46,736 bases of DNA. It comes from Metabacillus rhizolycopersici (GTDB taxonomy: Bacteria > Bacillota > Bacilli > Bacillales > Bacillaceae). Shown here in pieces: positions 34,045-42,272 of this stretch. Below the pieces are notes generated by a model, which saw nothing but the letters and a program-made list of their open reading frames with translations, was not told the origin of the DNA and searched no databases. A program made the translations under genes and the position numbers. The stretch is from positions 1 through 46,736 of the forward strand of contig NZ_JAIQUM010000044.1 in the NCBI RefSeq assembly GCF_020075705.1. The letters run 5' to 3'. The first letter of the stretch is position 1. Each line of letters begins with the position of its first letter.

Positions 34045-35676
34045 CTACTCATTTGCCCGACTTCTTGGTAAAAACCGCTTAAGACGATTTCCTAAAATCT
34101 TTTCGAGTAAACGAGAACGATAGGCTAAGTATATATAGATTGCTCCTCCTATTGCCACTGCTACACCCGCCACAATCGCTGCTTCCATCATTCCATCTTC
34201 ATAATTAATAAAAATACCTAAAATGGATTGAACAACAGACACAACGAGCCCCATAAATGTCGTAAGGATCGCTATTAGGATTGTTCGTTTCATTAACAAT
34301 TTAAATGAGTATCCAGAATGACGTTTTATCATGGCAAATCCATAGAGTAACGATACGATATAGCCAGCTGCAGTCGCAATGATTGAGCCAATACCTTGAT
34401 ACATCTGGATAAGTGTCGTATTCAAAGCAAGCTTCACAATTATTCCAATCACGAGACTAATGACCGCTAGTTTTTGCTTATTGATCCCTTGAAGGATTGC
34501 AGCATTGACTGTAAAAAGGGAAAATAGCAAAGCGACTGGCGCATACCACATGAGGATTGTCTCTCCAATTTCCGCTGAAACACCATGATAAAAAATCGTA
34601 TATGCTGGTCCAGCTAATACAGCAAGTCCCACGACAGCAGGCAACGTTAATAACATGATAATTTGTAATGTTTGATCAATTTGTTTATGTAGTAAAGCTC
34701 GATTGTTATTTGTATATGATGCCGTTACGGAAGGGATGATAGTTAATCCAAATGCAGTTGCCAACGAAACAGGGATCATTACAAGCTTCGGAACGTAAAG
34801 CAATAAAACGGAGAACATTGCAATTGTAATTGTCTCATCGAATCCCGCATCATACATCGCACGATTAAATGTGTTCGTATCAATATAGTTATAAATAGGG
34901 ATAGCTAAGCCAACAAACACAAACGGACCTGCGTAGCTAAATACTTCTTTAAACATTAAACCGAGTGGTACCTTCTTCGTTTCCACTTGATTTTCTTGAA
35001 AGGCTAAAAGTGTTCGTTTACGCCGTATCCAATAAAAAAACAGCACAATCAATCCACCAATTGCTCCAACAAACGCTGCAAACGTGGCATAGCCTACTGC
35101 TAATACCATTCCACCATTGAATACGTTTAAAATGAGATAGGTTGCTGCTAGTAAAAAGACAATTCGAACAAGCTGCTCGATGACCTGTGAAACAGCCGTA
35201 GGCCCCATCGATTGATGCCCTTGAAAAAAACCACGAATTAAACTCATTAATGGTACAACGATAAGAGCTATACTGACCATTCGGATGACGAGTATGGCAT
35301 CATCCAAAGTAAAACTACTTTGCGTGCTTTCAGTAAGTGCGCTTTTTGCTAACATCGGTGCAAACATATATAAGATCGCAAATGCTATAAAGCCCGTTAA
35401 AAGCATAACGACTAATCCAGCTTTAAACATTCGTCTACTTGTTTGATAATCACCTATAGCATTGTATTTCGAGACAAATTTAGAAACCGCTGCTGGAAAT
35501 CCAGCCGTTGCAATACTTAGAAAAATTGTATATTGGGCATACCCTGTTTGATACAGGGCCCCACCGTCCGTTCCAACCATAGCTGCAAAAGGAATGAGGT
35601 AAATCATCCCTAATATTCTTGAAAGATATGTACCTAACGTTAAAACAAACGTACCTCTTAACAGATTATTCGACAT
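34045..35676 (-). CDS. murJ: Lipid II flippase MurJ (YtgP), MOP superfamily
   Basis: A 543-residue membrane protein with about 14 hydrophobic segments of the MviN/polysaccharide-export type. Its N-terminal GTFVLTLGTYLSRILGMIYL and SVTASYTNNNRALLHKQIDQ regions fit YtgP, which was shown in B. subtilis to be the MurJ flippase that moves lipid II across the membrane for wall synthesis. The length equals that of YtgP. Arginine and charged residues line several helices, as expected for a lipid-linked substrate. It is leftward and alone. Confidence 0.9.
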   Translation of the reverse strand: MSNNLLRGTFVLTLGTYLSRILGMIYLIPFAAMVGTDGGALYQTGYAQYTIFLSIATAGFPAAVSKFVSKYNAIGDYQTSRRMFKAGLVVMLLTGFIAFAILYMFAPMLAKSALTESTQSSFTLDDAILVIRMVSIALIVVPLMSLIRGFFQGHQSMGPTAVSQVIEQLVRIVFLLAATYLILNVFNGGMVLAVGYATFAAFVGAIGGLIVLFFYWIRRKRTLLAFQENQVETKKVPLGLMFKEVFSYAGPFVFVGLAIPIYNYIDTNTFNRAMYDAGFDETITIAMFSVLLLYVPKLVMIPVSLATAFGLTIIPSVTASYTNNNRALLHKQIDQTLQIIMLLTLPAVVGLAVLAGPAYTIFYHGVSAEIGETILMWYAPVALLFSLFTVNAAILQGINKQKLAVISLVIGIIVKLALNTTLIQMYQGIGSIIATAAGYIVSLLYGFAMIKRHSGYSFKLLMKRTILIAILTTFMGLVVSVVQSILGIFINYEDGMMEAAIVAGVAVAIGGAIYIYLAYRSRLLEKILGNRLKRFLPRSRANE

Positions 35677-35755
35677 AATTCTGATTCACCATTCTTCTCT
35701 ATGAAGATTCAACTTTTCTATTTTACCACAAACCTATGCTTATTCCATAATAGAA

Positions 35756-35911
35756 ATGTGTAAGCGCCTTAATTACTCGCGATCCAAACATACTTATTAT
35801 GAGTGCAAGACTCGGGATAGAGTAATGCTTGCCGTTAGTTAAGAACCTGACACTCCCGCAGCTAAAGAAATGAACTTCCTTTGCTTTAAGTTCTGTGATG
35901 TTCATCGCCAT
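35756..35911 (-). other. Intergenic stretch, possible end of a decayed IS605/TnpB-type element
   Basis: Read leftwards it contains GAACTTAAAGCAAAGGAAGTTC (a small hairpin), then TTTAGCTGCGGGAGTGTCAG, which resembles the structured right ends of IS200/IS605-group elements, where a short motif like GGGAGTGTCA often occurs. No transposase or TnpB code is present. A frame of 62 codons is open here but has no binding site or recognisable protein. The call is tentative. Confidence 0.25.
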
Positions 35912-36018
35912 ACCTCTAACTTACCTAACCAGTACGAGATAAAAAGTATTTTTTGCTTTTTTTCAACTTCAGCTATAATATGAAGTGCAGACCAAGAAAT
36001 GAAGGTTGTGAAAAATTG

Positions 36019-37284
36019 ATGAACTATGACGTATTAGTAATCGGCGGTGGCCCATCTGGATTAATGGCGGCTATCGCGGCGGGAGAGCGTGGTGCTCGCG
36101 TCCTGTTAGTAGACAAAGGGAATAAACTTGGAAGAAAGCTTGCAATATCTGGTGGTGGTCGCTGCAATGTAACGAACCGCTTACCGATTGATGAAATTAT
36201 TAAGCACATACCAGGTAACGGTAGGTTTTTATATAGTGCATTCTCAGAATTTAGTAATGAAGATATCATTACGTTTTTTGAAAATCTCGGGATTAAATTG
36301 AAAGAGGAAGATCACGGTCGAATGTTTCCTGTTACAGATAAGGCACAATCAGTTGTCGATGCCCTCATCAGTGAATTAAAGCGATTAAAGGTTGACATAC
36401 GTACAAATGAACCAGTAGAGAATGTCGTCTATGACAATGATAAGGTCCTTAGTGTCCAGCTTGTGAGTGGAGAAACCATTTCAACTAAAGCAGTCGTCCT
36501 CGCAGTTGGTGGAAAGAGTGTGCCACATACTGGAAGCACAGGAGATGGCTACGCTTGGGCTGAAAAGGCCGGGCATACAATCACAGAGCTTTTCCCGACA
36601 GAAGTACCTGTAACATCAAATGAACCATTTATCCAAGAAAAAACGCTTCAAGGGCTTTCTTTGCGAGATGTTGCCTTAAGTGTATTGAACCCTAAAGGAA
36701 AGGCGATTATTACCCATAAAATGGACATGATCTTTACTCATTTTGGAATATCAGGACCAGCCGTATTAAGATGCAGTCAATATGTTGTAAAAGCAATGAA
36801 AAAGTTTAAGACGAATGCAATAACCGTTAGTATCGACGCGGTTCCTACTACTAATGAGGAGCAGCTATTTCAATCGATCGTTAAGGATTTAAAACAAGAT
36901 GCTAAAAAGGCAATCAAAAACGTATTAAAGGGACTATTACCTGAACGATACTTACTGTTTTTACTAGAGAAAAATGATATAGATCCACTTGTTACCTATG
37001 ACAATCTTTCAAATGAGAAGCTTCGATCATTTGTACGTGATTGCAAGCAATTTCAATTTAAGGTTCATGGAACGCTATCACTTGAAAAAGCCTTTGTGAC
37101 TGGTGGCGGAGTTTCTGTAAAGGAAATTCACCCTCGTGAAATGTCGTCCAAGTTTAAAGAAGGACTTTATTTTTGTGGTGAAATTCTTGATATCCATGGG
37201 TATACAGGTGGTTATAATATCACCTCTGCACTAGTGACAGGCCGTCTTGCTGGGTTAAATGCAGCTGTTTATGCTAAAAAATAA
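36019..37284 (+). CDS. ytfP: YtfP, HI0933/BaiN-family flavoprotein
   Basis: A 421-residue FAD-binding oxidoreductase. It has an N-terminal Rossmann dinucleotide fold [20 protein letters not shown], then [20 protein letters not shown] (diagnostic for the HI0933 family), [17 protein letters not shown], and a C-terminal FAD contact [20 protein letters not shown]. The physiological substrate is unknown. The start at 36019 is the ATG aligned with the family; the AAGG binding site is rather far (13 bases), and a TTG one codon earlier is an alternative. It is divergent from murJ. Confidence 0.85.
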   Translation: MNYDVLVIGGGPSGLMAAIAAGERGARVLLVDKGNKLGRKLAISGGGRCNVTNRLPIDEIIKHIPGNGRFLYSAFSEFSNEDIITFFENLGIKLKEEDHGRMFPVTDKAQSVVDALISELKRLKVDIRTNEPVENVVYDNDKVLSVQLVSGETISTKAVVLAVGGKSVPHTGSTGDGYAWAEKAGHTITELFPTEVPVTSNEPFIQEKTLQGLSLRDVALSVLNPKGKAIITHKMDMIFTHFGISGPAVLRCSQYVVKAMKKFKTNAITVSIDAVPTTNEEQLFQSIVKDLKQDAKKAIKNVLKGLLPERYLLFLLEKNDIDPLVTYDNLSNEKLRSFVRDCKQFQFKVHGTLSLEKAFVTGGGVSVKEIHPREMSSKFKEGLYFCGEILDIHGYTGGYNITSALVTGRLAGLNAAVYAKK

Positions 37285-37301
37285 TTGATAGACATTCGTG
37301 G

Positions 37302-37337
37302 ACAACGCTAAGATTTTTCTTAGCGTTTTACTTTTTT
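37302..37337 (+). terminator. Terminator downstream of ytfP
   Basis: AACGCTAAG pairs with CTTAGCGTT around ATTTTT and is followed by TTACTTTTTT. Confidence 0.85.
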
Positions 37338-37441
37338 GAATCTATCACCTTTTATAGTTGACCTTAGGAGAAAAACTAAGCTGTCACCAGATAGGCCTGC
37401 AGTTAAGCTAAATTTATCTGATTTCATTATCGGTATACGTG

Positions 37442-37470
37442 TCATAAATCTAGAAAAAATTTCATACTGT
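37442..37470 (+). promoter_or_regulatory. Sigma-E-like promoter of cse60
   Basis: TCATAAA (37442-37448) and CATACTGT (37463-37470) are separated by 14 bases. They resemble the mother-cell sigma-E consensus (KMATATT, 14 bases, CATACAHT) at five of seven and six of eight positions. They lie 30 bases before the start of a known sporulation gene type, which agrees with sigma-E control. Confidence 0.6.
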
Positions 37471-37499
37471 TTACTATCTTAGTAAAAGGGTGTGAGTCT

Positions 37500-37682
37500 A
37501 TGTTAAAGGTAGCTGTTTTCGATGAAGAGCATGAGAAGGATTTAGAGGAAGAAATGAATGACTTTTTGATGAAGCTTAGTGAAAATCAAGTGAAGGATAT
37601 TAAATACAGTGTGTCTGTTTCAACTGATGAAGATGGGGAACAGCTTTATTGTTATTCTGCGCTTATCATGTATTTTGACTAA
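37500..37682 (+). CDS. Sporulation protein Cse60
   Basis: A 60-residue acidic protein whose opening VAVFDEEHEKDLEEEMNDFL and later DIKYSVSVSTDEDGEQLYCYSALI are the hallmarks of Cse60 (YteV type), made early in sporulation in the mother cell under sigma-E. Its molecular role is not known. AAAGGG lies 9 bases before the ATG, and a sigma-E-like promoter is visible upstream. It is a single gene with a hairpin after the stop. Confidence 0.8.
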   Translation: MLKVAVFDEEHEKDLEEEMNDFLMKLSENQVKDIKYSVSVSTDEDGEQLYCYSALIMYFD

Positions 37683-37720
37683 TGAGTCTACTTGTCCATT
37701 TTTGGACAGGCAGACTCATA
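37682..37720. terminator. Hairpin after cse60
   Basis: ATGAGTCT pairs with AGACTCAT, and GTCC with GGAC inside. There is no strong T run. It lies between converging cse60 and the rhodanese gene and may serve both. Confidence 0.55.
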
Positions 37721-37729
37721 TCTAATCTA

Positions 37730-38056
37730 TTAGACTAACTCACTTTTTCGCTTTGTTTCCCCTTTATACTCTAGCATCCCGCCAACCATGTTGATGACGT
37801 TGTTATAGCCTCTCTCTTGTAAAAACGCACATACATTTCCACTACGTGCCCCAGAGCGACAAATAAAAATCGTTTCTCTTTCTTTGTCTATTGCTTCAAG
37901 ATGCGCAGGGATATCATTCATGCGAATATGTTTCGCTTGTGGGATCATCCCTTCTTCTACTTCCTCTTCCTCACGCACATCGATTAATTCAATTTTCTCG
38001 CCATTAGCCAGCTTTTGCTGGACCTCTTCAGGCATAATTTCTTTTATTTCAATCAT
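37730..38056 (-). CDS. Rhodanese-like sulfurtransferase
   Basis: A 108-residue single-domain rhodanese of the YtwF type. The active-site loop CRSGARS carries the persulfide-forming cysteine (C66), with ELIDVREEEEVEEGMIPQAKHI as the N-terminal substrate-side motif. It likely passes sulfur to an unknown acceptor in the cytoplasm. The start at 38056 follows AAAGGG by 9 bases; the longer GTG start is three codons upstream, overlapping that region. An extended -10 promoter is visible upstream. Confidence 0.87.
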   Translation of the reverse strand: MIEIKEIMPEEVQQKLANGEKIELIDVREEEEVEEGMIPQAKHIRMNDIPAHLEAIDKERETIFICRSGARSGNVCAFLQERGYNNVINMVGGMLEYKGETKRKSELV

Positions 38057-38086
38057 TTCGTACACCCTTTCGATATTAATAATTGT

Positions 38087-38095
38087 ATTATATCA
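38087..38095 (-). promoter_or_regulatory. Extended -10 promoter of the rhodanese gene
   Basis: Read leftwards, TGATATAAT (TGn plus a perfect TATAAT) lies 31 bases before the start codon. The -35 region is poor. Confidence 0.5.
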
Positions 38096-38165
38096 AATTA
38101 AATGTACTCACTACTAGCTAGCCAGCTTCAATTTGGACCTTCTAGCTTCCTACCTGCCATCCTAA

Positions 38166-39581
38166 CTATGACTCTTTTGGGTTGTCTGGAAACGATTCAA
38201 ATGAAAACGGAATTCCCACCATCTTCGCCGTCAATTCATCATAGGCTACTAAATCTTTTTTTGTCAGCTCTTTTAAGGAGCGTTTGCCCATTGCTCGTAA
38301 TGCGATTTTTATTTCTTCTGTACTTGATGTTAAAAATTTCTCCGCCGCTTTTGTTCCTTCTTCTCTTTTAAATTGATCCTTGAATTTCCCTTGATTCCAT
38401 ATAGCCTGTGTAGGTGGTTCAAATGGAAGTGCATTTAATGATTGAGTATGTGCGACGGCAAATAACATGGCCGATCCTACATATACTGCATCAGCACCAA
38501 GCGCAAGCACCTTTAAAAAGTGACCAGGTACTAAAAGACCTCCTGAAACAATTAAACTGATTTGTCCCTTCACTTTTCTTTTTTTTAGATGATTAACAGC
38601 CCGAACAATCCCATGTAATGTCGGGATTCCAAAGTCATCGCATAAAATAGGCGGAGCCTCATGCATCGCTGCTTGTCCACCATCAATCGCGATAAAATCA
38701 ACACCTATGTCAATCAAATAATCGATATCTTCTTCAATCTTTCCACCAGTCCCGATTTTCACACCAATTGGAACACCATCTGTTAAGTCTCGAAGTTCGT
38801 TGACAAGATTTTTTATATCATTTAATGTTTGATTTTCAACAAAATGTTCAAAAATCACGGCATCCTCATTTTCCTTAAGTCCCATCACCTCTCGTGCACG
38901 ACCAGTTAATTCTTTTGGAGGAATTTTCCTCCCCATCCCAAGTAGTGAACCTTGTCCAAGCTTAATTTCAATCATATCAGCACGCTTAATCACGTCTTCC
39001 TCTTTTGCCCACTCTGTTTTGGAAAACTGTAAAATATACTTTCCTGCTGTATCTAACTCTTCAGGCAAGATTCCTCCCTCTCCAGAGTTAATTGCAGTTC
39101 CTACCTTTTTGGCTGCTTCCGCCAAAGATAGCCTCACTTCTTCACTAAGTGCGATTCCATAGGCCATCCCACTAATCATAAGCGGGATTTTTATGTTCAG
39201 CGGTTTTTTAGCTTTTGGGCCAATGGTGACTTGCACATCTACTTCTTCTTCACCATCGATTGGAAACGGTGTCGTTTGTGTAGGAATAAATGTAATTGGG
39301 TCCAAATGCGGCCACTTTTTTGCTGAGCCAGCAAGCGGTCGATTTAGAACGACTCCACTCTCTGCTCGTAAACTATTTTCTAGCATATTTTGAACACCCA
39401 TATGCCGAAGACCTGGCATTAACTCCATTATATTTTCTTGATAGCTGTCAGTTAAAATGATTTTTCCAACCTTCTTCACTATTTGCTTGATCAGCCAACG
39501 CCAGCTTATAAGCATGAATAAAGATAAGACAAATAAGGTGGCCACCATTGCAAAAGTTATATACAACAAATAATTTGGCAT
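38166..39581 (-). CDS. FMN-binding glutamate synthase-like membrane protein, copy 2
   Basis: A 471-residue protein with one N-terminal membrane segment (about residues 4-27) and a cytoplasmic barrel like the FMN domain of glutamate synthase (YerD-like). Motifs are LMISGMAYGIALSEEV, INSGEGGILPEE, EIKLGQGS, VGVKIGTGGK-like PIGVKIGTGG, and SGGLLVPGHFLKVLALGADAVYVGSA. The three cysteines that hold a 3Fe-4S cluster in true glutamate synthase are missing after this last motif, so simple ammonia transfer with ferredoxin is doubtful. The substrate is unknown. It is the downstream member of a tandem pair 83 bp apart, and differs from its partner by GGQAAMHEAPP where the other has GAQGATLGAPP. Confidence 0.82.
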   Translation of the reverse strand: MPNYLLYITFAMVATLFVLSLFMLISWRWLIKQIVKKVGKIILTDSYQENIMELMPGLRHMGVQNMLENSLRAESGVVLNRPLAGSAKKWPHLDPITFIPTQTTPFPIDGEEEVDVQVTIGPKAKKPLNIKIPLMISGMAYGIALSEEVRLSLAEAAKKVGTAINSGEGGILPEELDTAGKYILQFSKTEWAKEEDVIKRADMIEIKLGQGSLLGMGRKIPPKELTGRAREVMGLKENEDAVIFEHFVENQTLNDIKNLVNELRDLTDGVPIGVKIGTGGKIEEDIDYLIDIGVDFIAIDGGQAAMHEAPPILCDDFGIPTLHGIVRAVNHLKKRKVKGQISLIVSGGLLVPGHFLKVLALGADAVYVGSAMLFAVAHTQSLNALPFEPPTQAIWNQGKFKDQFKREEGTKAAEKFLTSSTEEIKIALRAMGKRSLKELTKKDLVAYDELTAKMVGIPFSFESFPDNPKES

Positions 39582-39664
39582 ATTTTCACTTCTCCACTAT
39601 TATATCAATTGCATTTTTGTTAATGATACCCAATTAAAGGTGCATTCAGATAACTTGATAGAAC

Positions 39665-41077
39665 TTAATTAACTTTCGATTTGTCTTCCCAAGGTTCAAA
39701 TGAAAACGGAATTCCAACCATTTTTGCTGTCAATTGATCATAAGACACTAAATCCTTTTTTGACAATTCCTTCAAGGAACGTTTCCCCATCGCTCTCAAA
39801 GCCATTTTCATTTCTTCTGTACTTGCTGTTAAAAACTTCTCAGCCGCTTTAACCCCGTCTTCAATCTTAAATTGATCCTTGTATTTCCCTTGATTCCAAA
39901 CAACTTGTGTAGGTGGTTCAAAAGGAAGTGCAGCCATTGTTTGACTATGTGCAACAGAAAATAATATGGCTGAACCCACATACACAGCATCAGCACCAAG
40001 TGCAAGTACTTTCAAAAAATGGCCTGGTACTAAAAGTCCACCTGAAACAATTAAACTAATTTGTCCCTTTACCTTTCTTTTTTCTAAATGACGAACAGCC
40101 CGGACAATTGCATGCAATGTCGATATACCCGTGTCATCAGACAAAATGGGTGGTGCACCGAGCGTTGCACCTTGAGCGCCATCAATTGCAATATAATCGA
40201 CGCCTAATTCGATCAAATGGTCAATATCTTCTTCTATTTTTCCACCGGCTCCTATTTTCACACCAATGGGCACACCGCCAGTTAAATCTCGAAGTTCCGC
40301 AACAAGTCCTTTTATATCTTTTAATGTTTGATTATCAAAAAAATGCTCAAAAATGACAGCATCCTCATTTTCTTGAAGCCCCATTATTTCACGTGCACGT
40401 CCTGTTAAATTTTTAGGAGAAATTTTCCCACCCATTCCTACCAATGCACCTTGTCCAAATTTTATTTCAACCATATCTGCACGCTTAATTAAATCTTCTT
40501 CCTTAGACCATTCTGTTTTAGAAAATTGTAAAATATACTTTCCAGCTGCATTTAATTCTTCCGGTAAAACTCCTCCTTCCCCGGAATTAATCGCGGTTCC
40601 TACATTATTTGCTGCTTCCGCCAAGGAAAGTCTCACTTCCTCACTTAATGCGATTCCATAGGCCATCCCGCTAATCATAAGTGGAATATTTATCGTCATT
40701 GGTTTTTTTGCTTTCGGTCCAATGGTTACTTTGACATCCACTTCTTCTCCTCCATCAATTGGAAAAGGTGAAACTTGAGCGGGGATAAATGTGATTGGAT
40801 CTAAATGGGGCCACTTCTTTGAAGAGCCAAGAGGGCGATGAACAATATCACCTGATTCCGCACGCAAGCTATTTTCAAGCATATTTTGAATACCCATATG
40901 CCTTAGTCCTGGCATCAACTCGATAATATTTTCTTGGTAACTATCGGTCAAAACAATTGTTCCAAATTTCTTCACTATTCGTTTTATCATCCAACGCCAG
41001 CCCAAAAGCATGAAGATCACTACGACAAATAAGATCGACAGCATTACAAAAATCATATAATTTAAAATATTCGACAT
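39665..41077 (-). CDS. FMN-binding glutamate synthase-like membrane protein, copy 1
   Basis: A 470-residue near twin of the downstream gene, sharing the N-terminal membrane segment, the FMN barrel motifs and most of the sequence. It keeps the canonical GAQGATLGAPP glycine-rich loop found in YerD relatives, so it is likelier than its partner to retain the ancestral activity. It also lacks the iron-sulfur cysteines. The start at 41077 follows GGAG by 8 bases; a GTG two codons earlier overlaps it. It heads the tandem pair. Confidence 0.83.
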   Translation of the reverse strand: MSNILNYMIFVMLSILFVVVIFMLLGWRWMIKRIVKKFGTIVLTDSYQENIIELMPGLRHMGIQNMLENSLRAESGDIVHRPLGSSKKWPHLDPITFIPAQVSPFPIDGGEEVDVKVTIGPKAKKPMTINIPLMISGMAYGIALSEEVRLSLAEAANNVGTAINSGEGGVLPEELNAAGKYILQFSKTEWSKEEDLIKRADMVEIKFGQGALVGMGGKISPKNLTGRAREIMGLQENEDAVIFEHFFDNQTLKDIKGLVAELRDLTGGVPIGVKIGAGGKIEEDIDHLIELGVDYIAIDGAQGATLGAPPILSDDTGISTLHAIVRAVRHLEKRKVKGQISLIVSGGLLVPGHFLKVLALGADAVYVGSAILFSVAHSQTMAALPFEPPTQVVWNQGKYKDQFKIEDGVKAAEKFLTASTEEMKMALRAMGKRSLKELSKKDLVSYDQLTAKMVGIPFSFEPWEDKSKVN

Positions 41078-41167
41078 GTTCACTACTCCACAATTTTATA
41101 AATTACACAGTTTATACCTCTATCATTTACCAATTAATGTTAATTATACAATTTGCAGTTATTCTCG

Positions 41168-41300
41168 TTTAAGCGAGACTTCGATCAGTTAAGATCTCCT
41201 CTATCTCCCACACCTTTCCTTCAGGTCGATAACTCATTCATTTTTTAAGCTAGAGATTAGTAACGGGTTCATGCCCCGTACTCTGTTAGGTTCCTCAACG
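41168..41300 (+). repeat. Degenerate copy of the family 2 two-hairpin element
   Basis: TTTAAGCGAGACTTCGATCAGT matches the left end of the 5.6 kb element (AAAGCGAGACTTCCATCAGT) with one mismatch after the A run. A worn version of the first hairpin follows. ACGGG-TTCATGC-CCCGT near 41262-41280 may be a remnant of the second. It has the same orientation as the other copies and occupies the gap upstream of the YqjF gene. Confidence 0.55.
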
Positions 41301-41382
41301 CCATATGTATTAAACTCTCCATATAAGAAGAGACTACAAGAAACGACTCAAATGGGTTTCAAAGCAAAAGGAGAACATTTTC

Positions 41383-42129
41383 ATGAACATATTAAATGAG
41401 ATTAGCCATCGTCCTTATCCTTTACCTTCGAAAAAATGGATTATGCGACAAACGTGGAAGAACCTACTCTTTCTTCATTGGCCTATTTCACCAGATGCAT
41501 TACGTCCTTACATACCTTTTGATTTACAAATTGATACTTTTGATGGATATGCATGGTTGGGTGTTGTTGCATTTAGTGTGGAGGGAATTTATCCTCGGGG
41601 TTTATCATCTTTATCACTAACTCCAAATTTTCCAGAAATTAATGTAAGGACTTATGTAACATGTGATGGTAAACCGGGAATTTATTTCTTGTCTCTTGAT
41701 GTTGATGATTGGGCCTCTTACACAATAGCAAAAAGATGGTATCATTTGCCTTATTCCTTCGCCAGAATTCGCTATCAAAAAGAAGGACAAACCTTTCATT
41801 TCAAGAGCATTCGCAAATGGACTACAAATTCTACAATAAAATTTAAAGGAGAATTTATCCCATTACCTGAAGTTTATTATGGACAAAAAGGGACGCTAGA
41901 CCATTGGTTTACAGAACGATATTGTTTATTTAGTAGCGATAAAAGAGGTAATATCTATTGCGGTGATATCCATCATTGTCCATGGCCATTACAAAAAGTA
42001 ATGACAAATATAGAGGAAAATACGCTTTTTTCCCCCTTTCATTTTGACCTTACAAAAATTAAACCGATTTCTCATTTCTCAAGAGGTGTTGACACTCTTT
42101 TTTGGAATATTAAGAAGAAGTATCCCTAG
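41383..42129 (+). CDS. YqjF family protein (DUF2071)
   Basis: A 248-residue soluble protein with the DUF2071 look: FLHWPISPDALRPYIPFDLQIDTFDGYAWLGVVAF at the N-terminus, NVRTYVTCDGKPGIYFLSLD, and a late FSRGVDTLFW. The family is widespread in bacilli but has no assigned reaction. AAAAGGAG lies 9 bases before the ATG. It is a single rightward gene converging on the germination operon, with a hairpin over the two gene ends. Confidence 0.8.
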   Translation: MNILNEISHRPYPLPSKKWIMRQTWKNLLFLHWPISPDALRPYIPFDLQIDTFDGYAWLGVVAFSVEGIYPRGLSSLSLTPNFPEINVRTYVTCDGKPGIYFLSLDVDDWASYTIAKRWYHLPYSFARIRYQKEGQTFHFKSIRKWTTNSTIKFKGEFIPLPEVYYGQKGTLDHWFTERYCLFSSDKRGNIYCGDIHHCPWPLQKVMTNIEENTLFSPFHFDLTKIKPISHFSRGVDTLFWNIKKKYP

Positions 42130-42230
42130 TTTAAACTCCTTTTCCATTCAATCCCTACCTACTAATTTCTCTAAATCCACTTCAATTAGATGGTATAAGT
42201 GACTGAGAGCGTATATTTACAATAAGGAGT

Positions 42231-42272
42231 ATGCCACCACGCTAGCCCTCATCCCTTTGGTGGGCATTTTTC
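42231..42272 (+). terminator. Probable terminator of the YqjF gene
   Basis: ATGCCACC pairs with GGTGGGCAT with one bulge, and TTTTTC follows on the plus strand. It overlaps the last codons of the opposing gerB-type gene. Confidence 0.45.
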
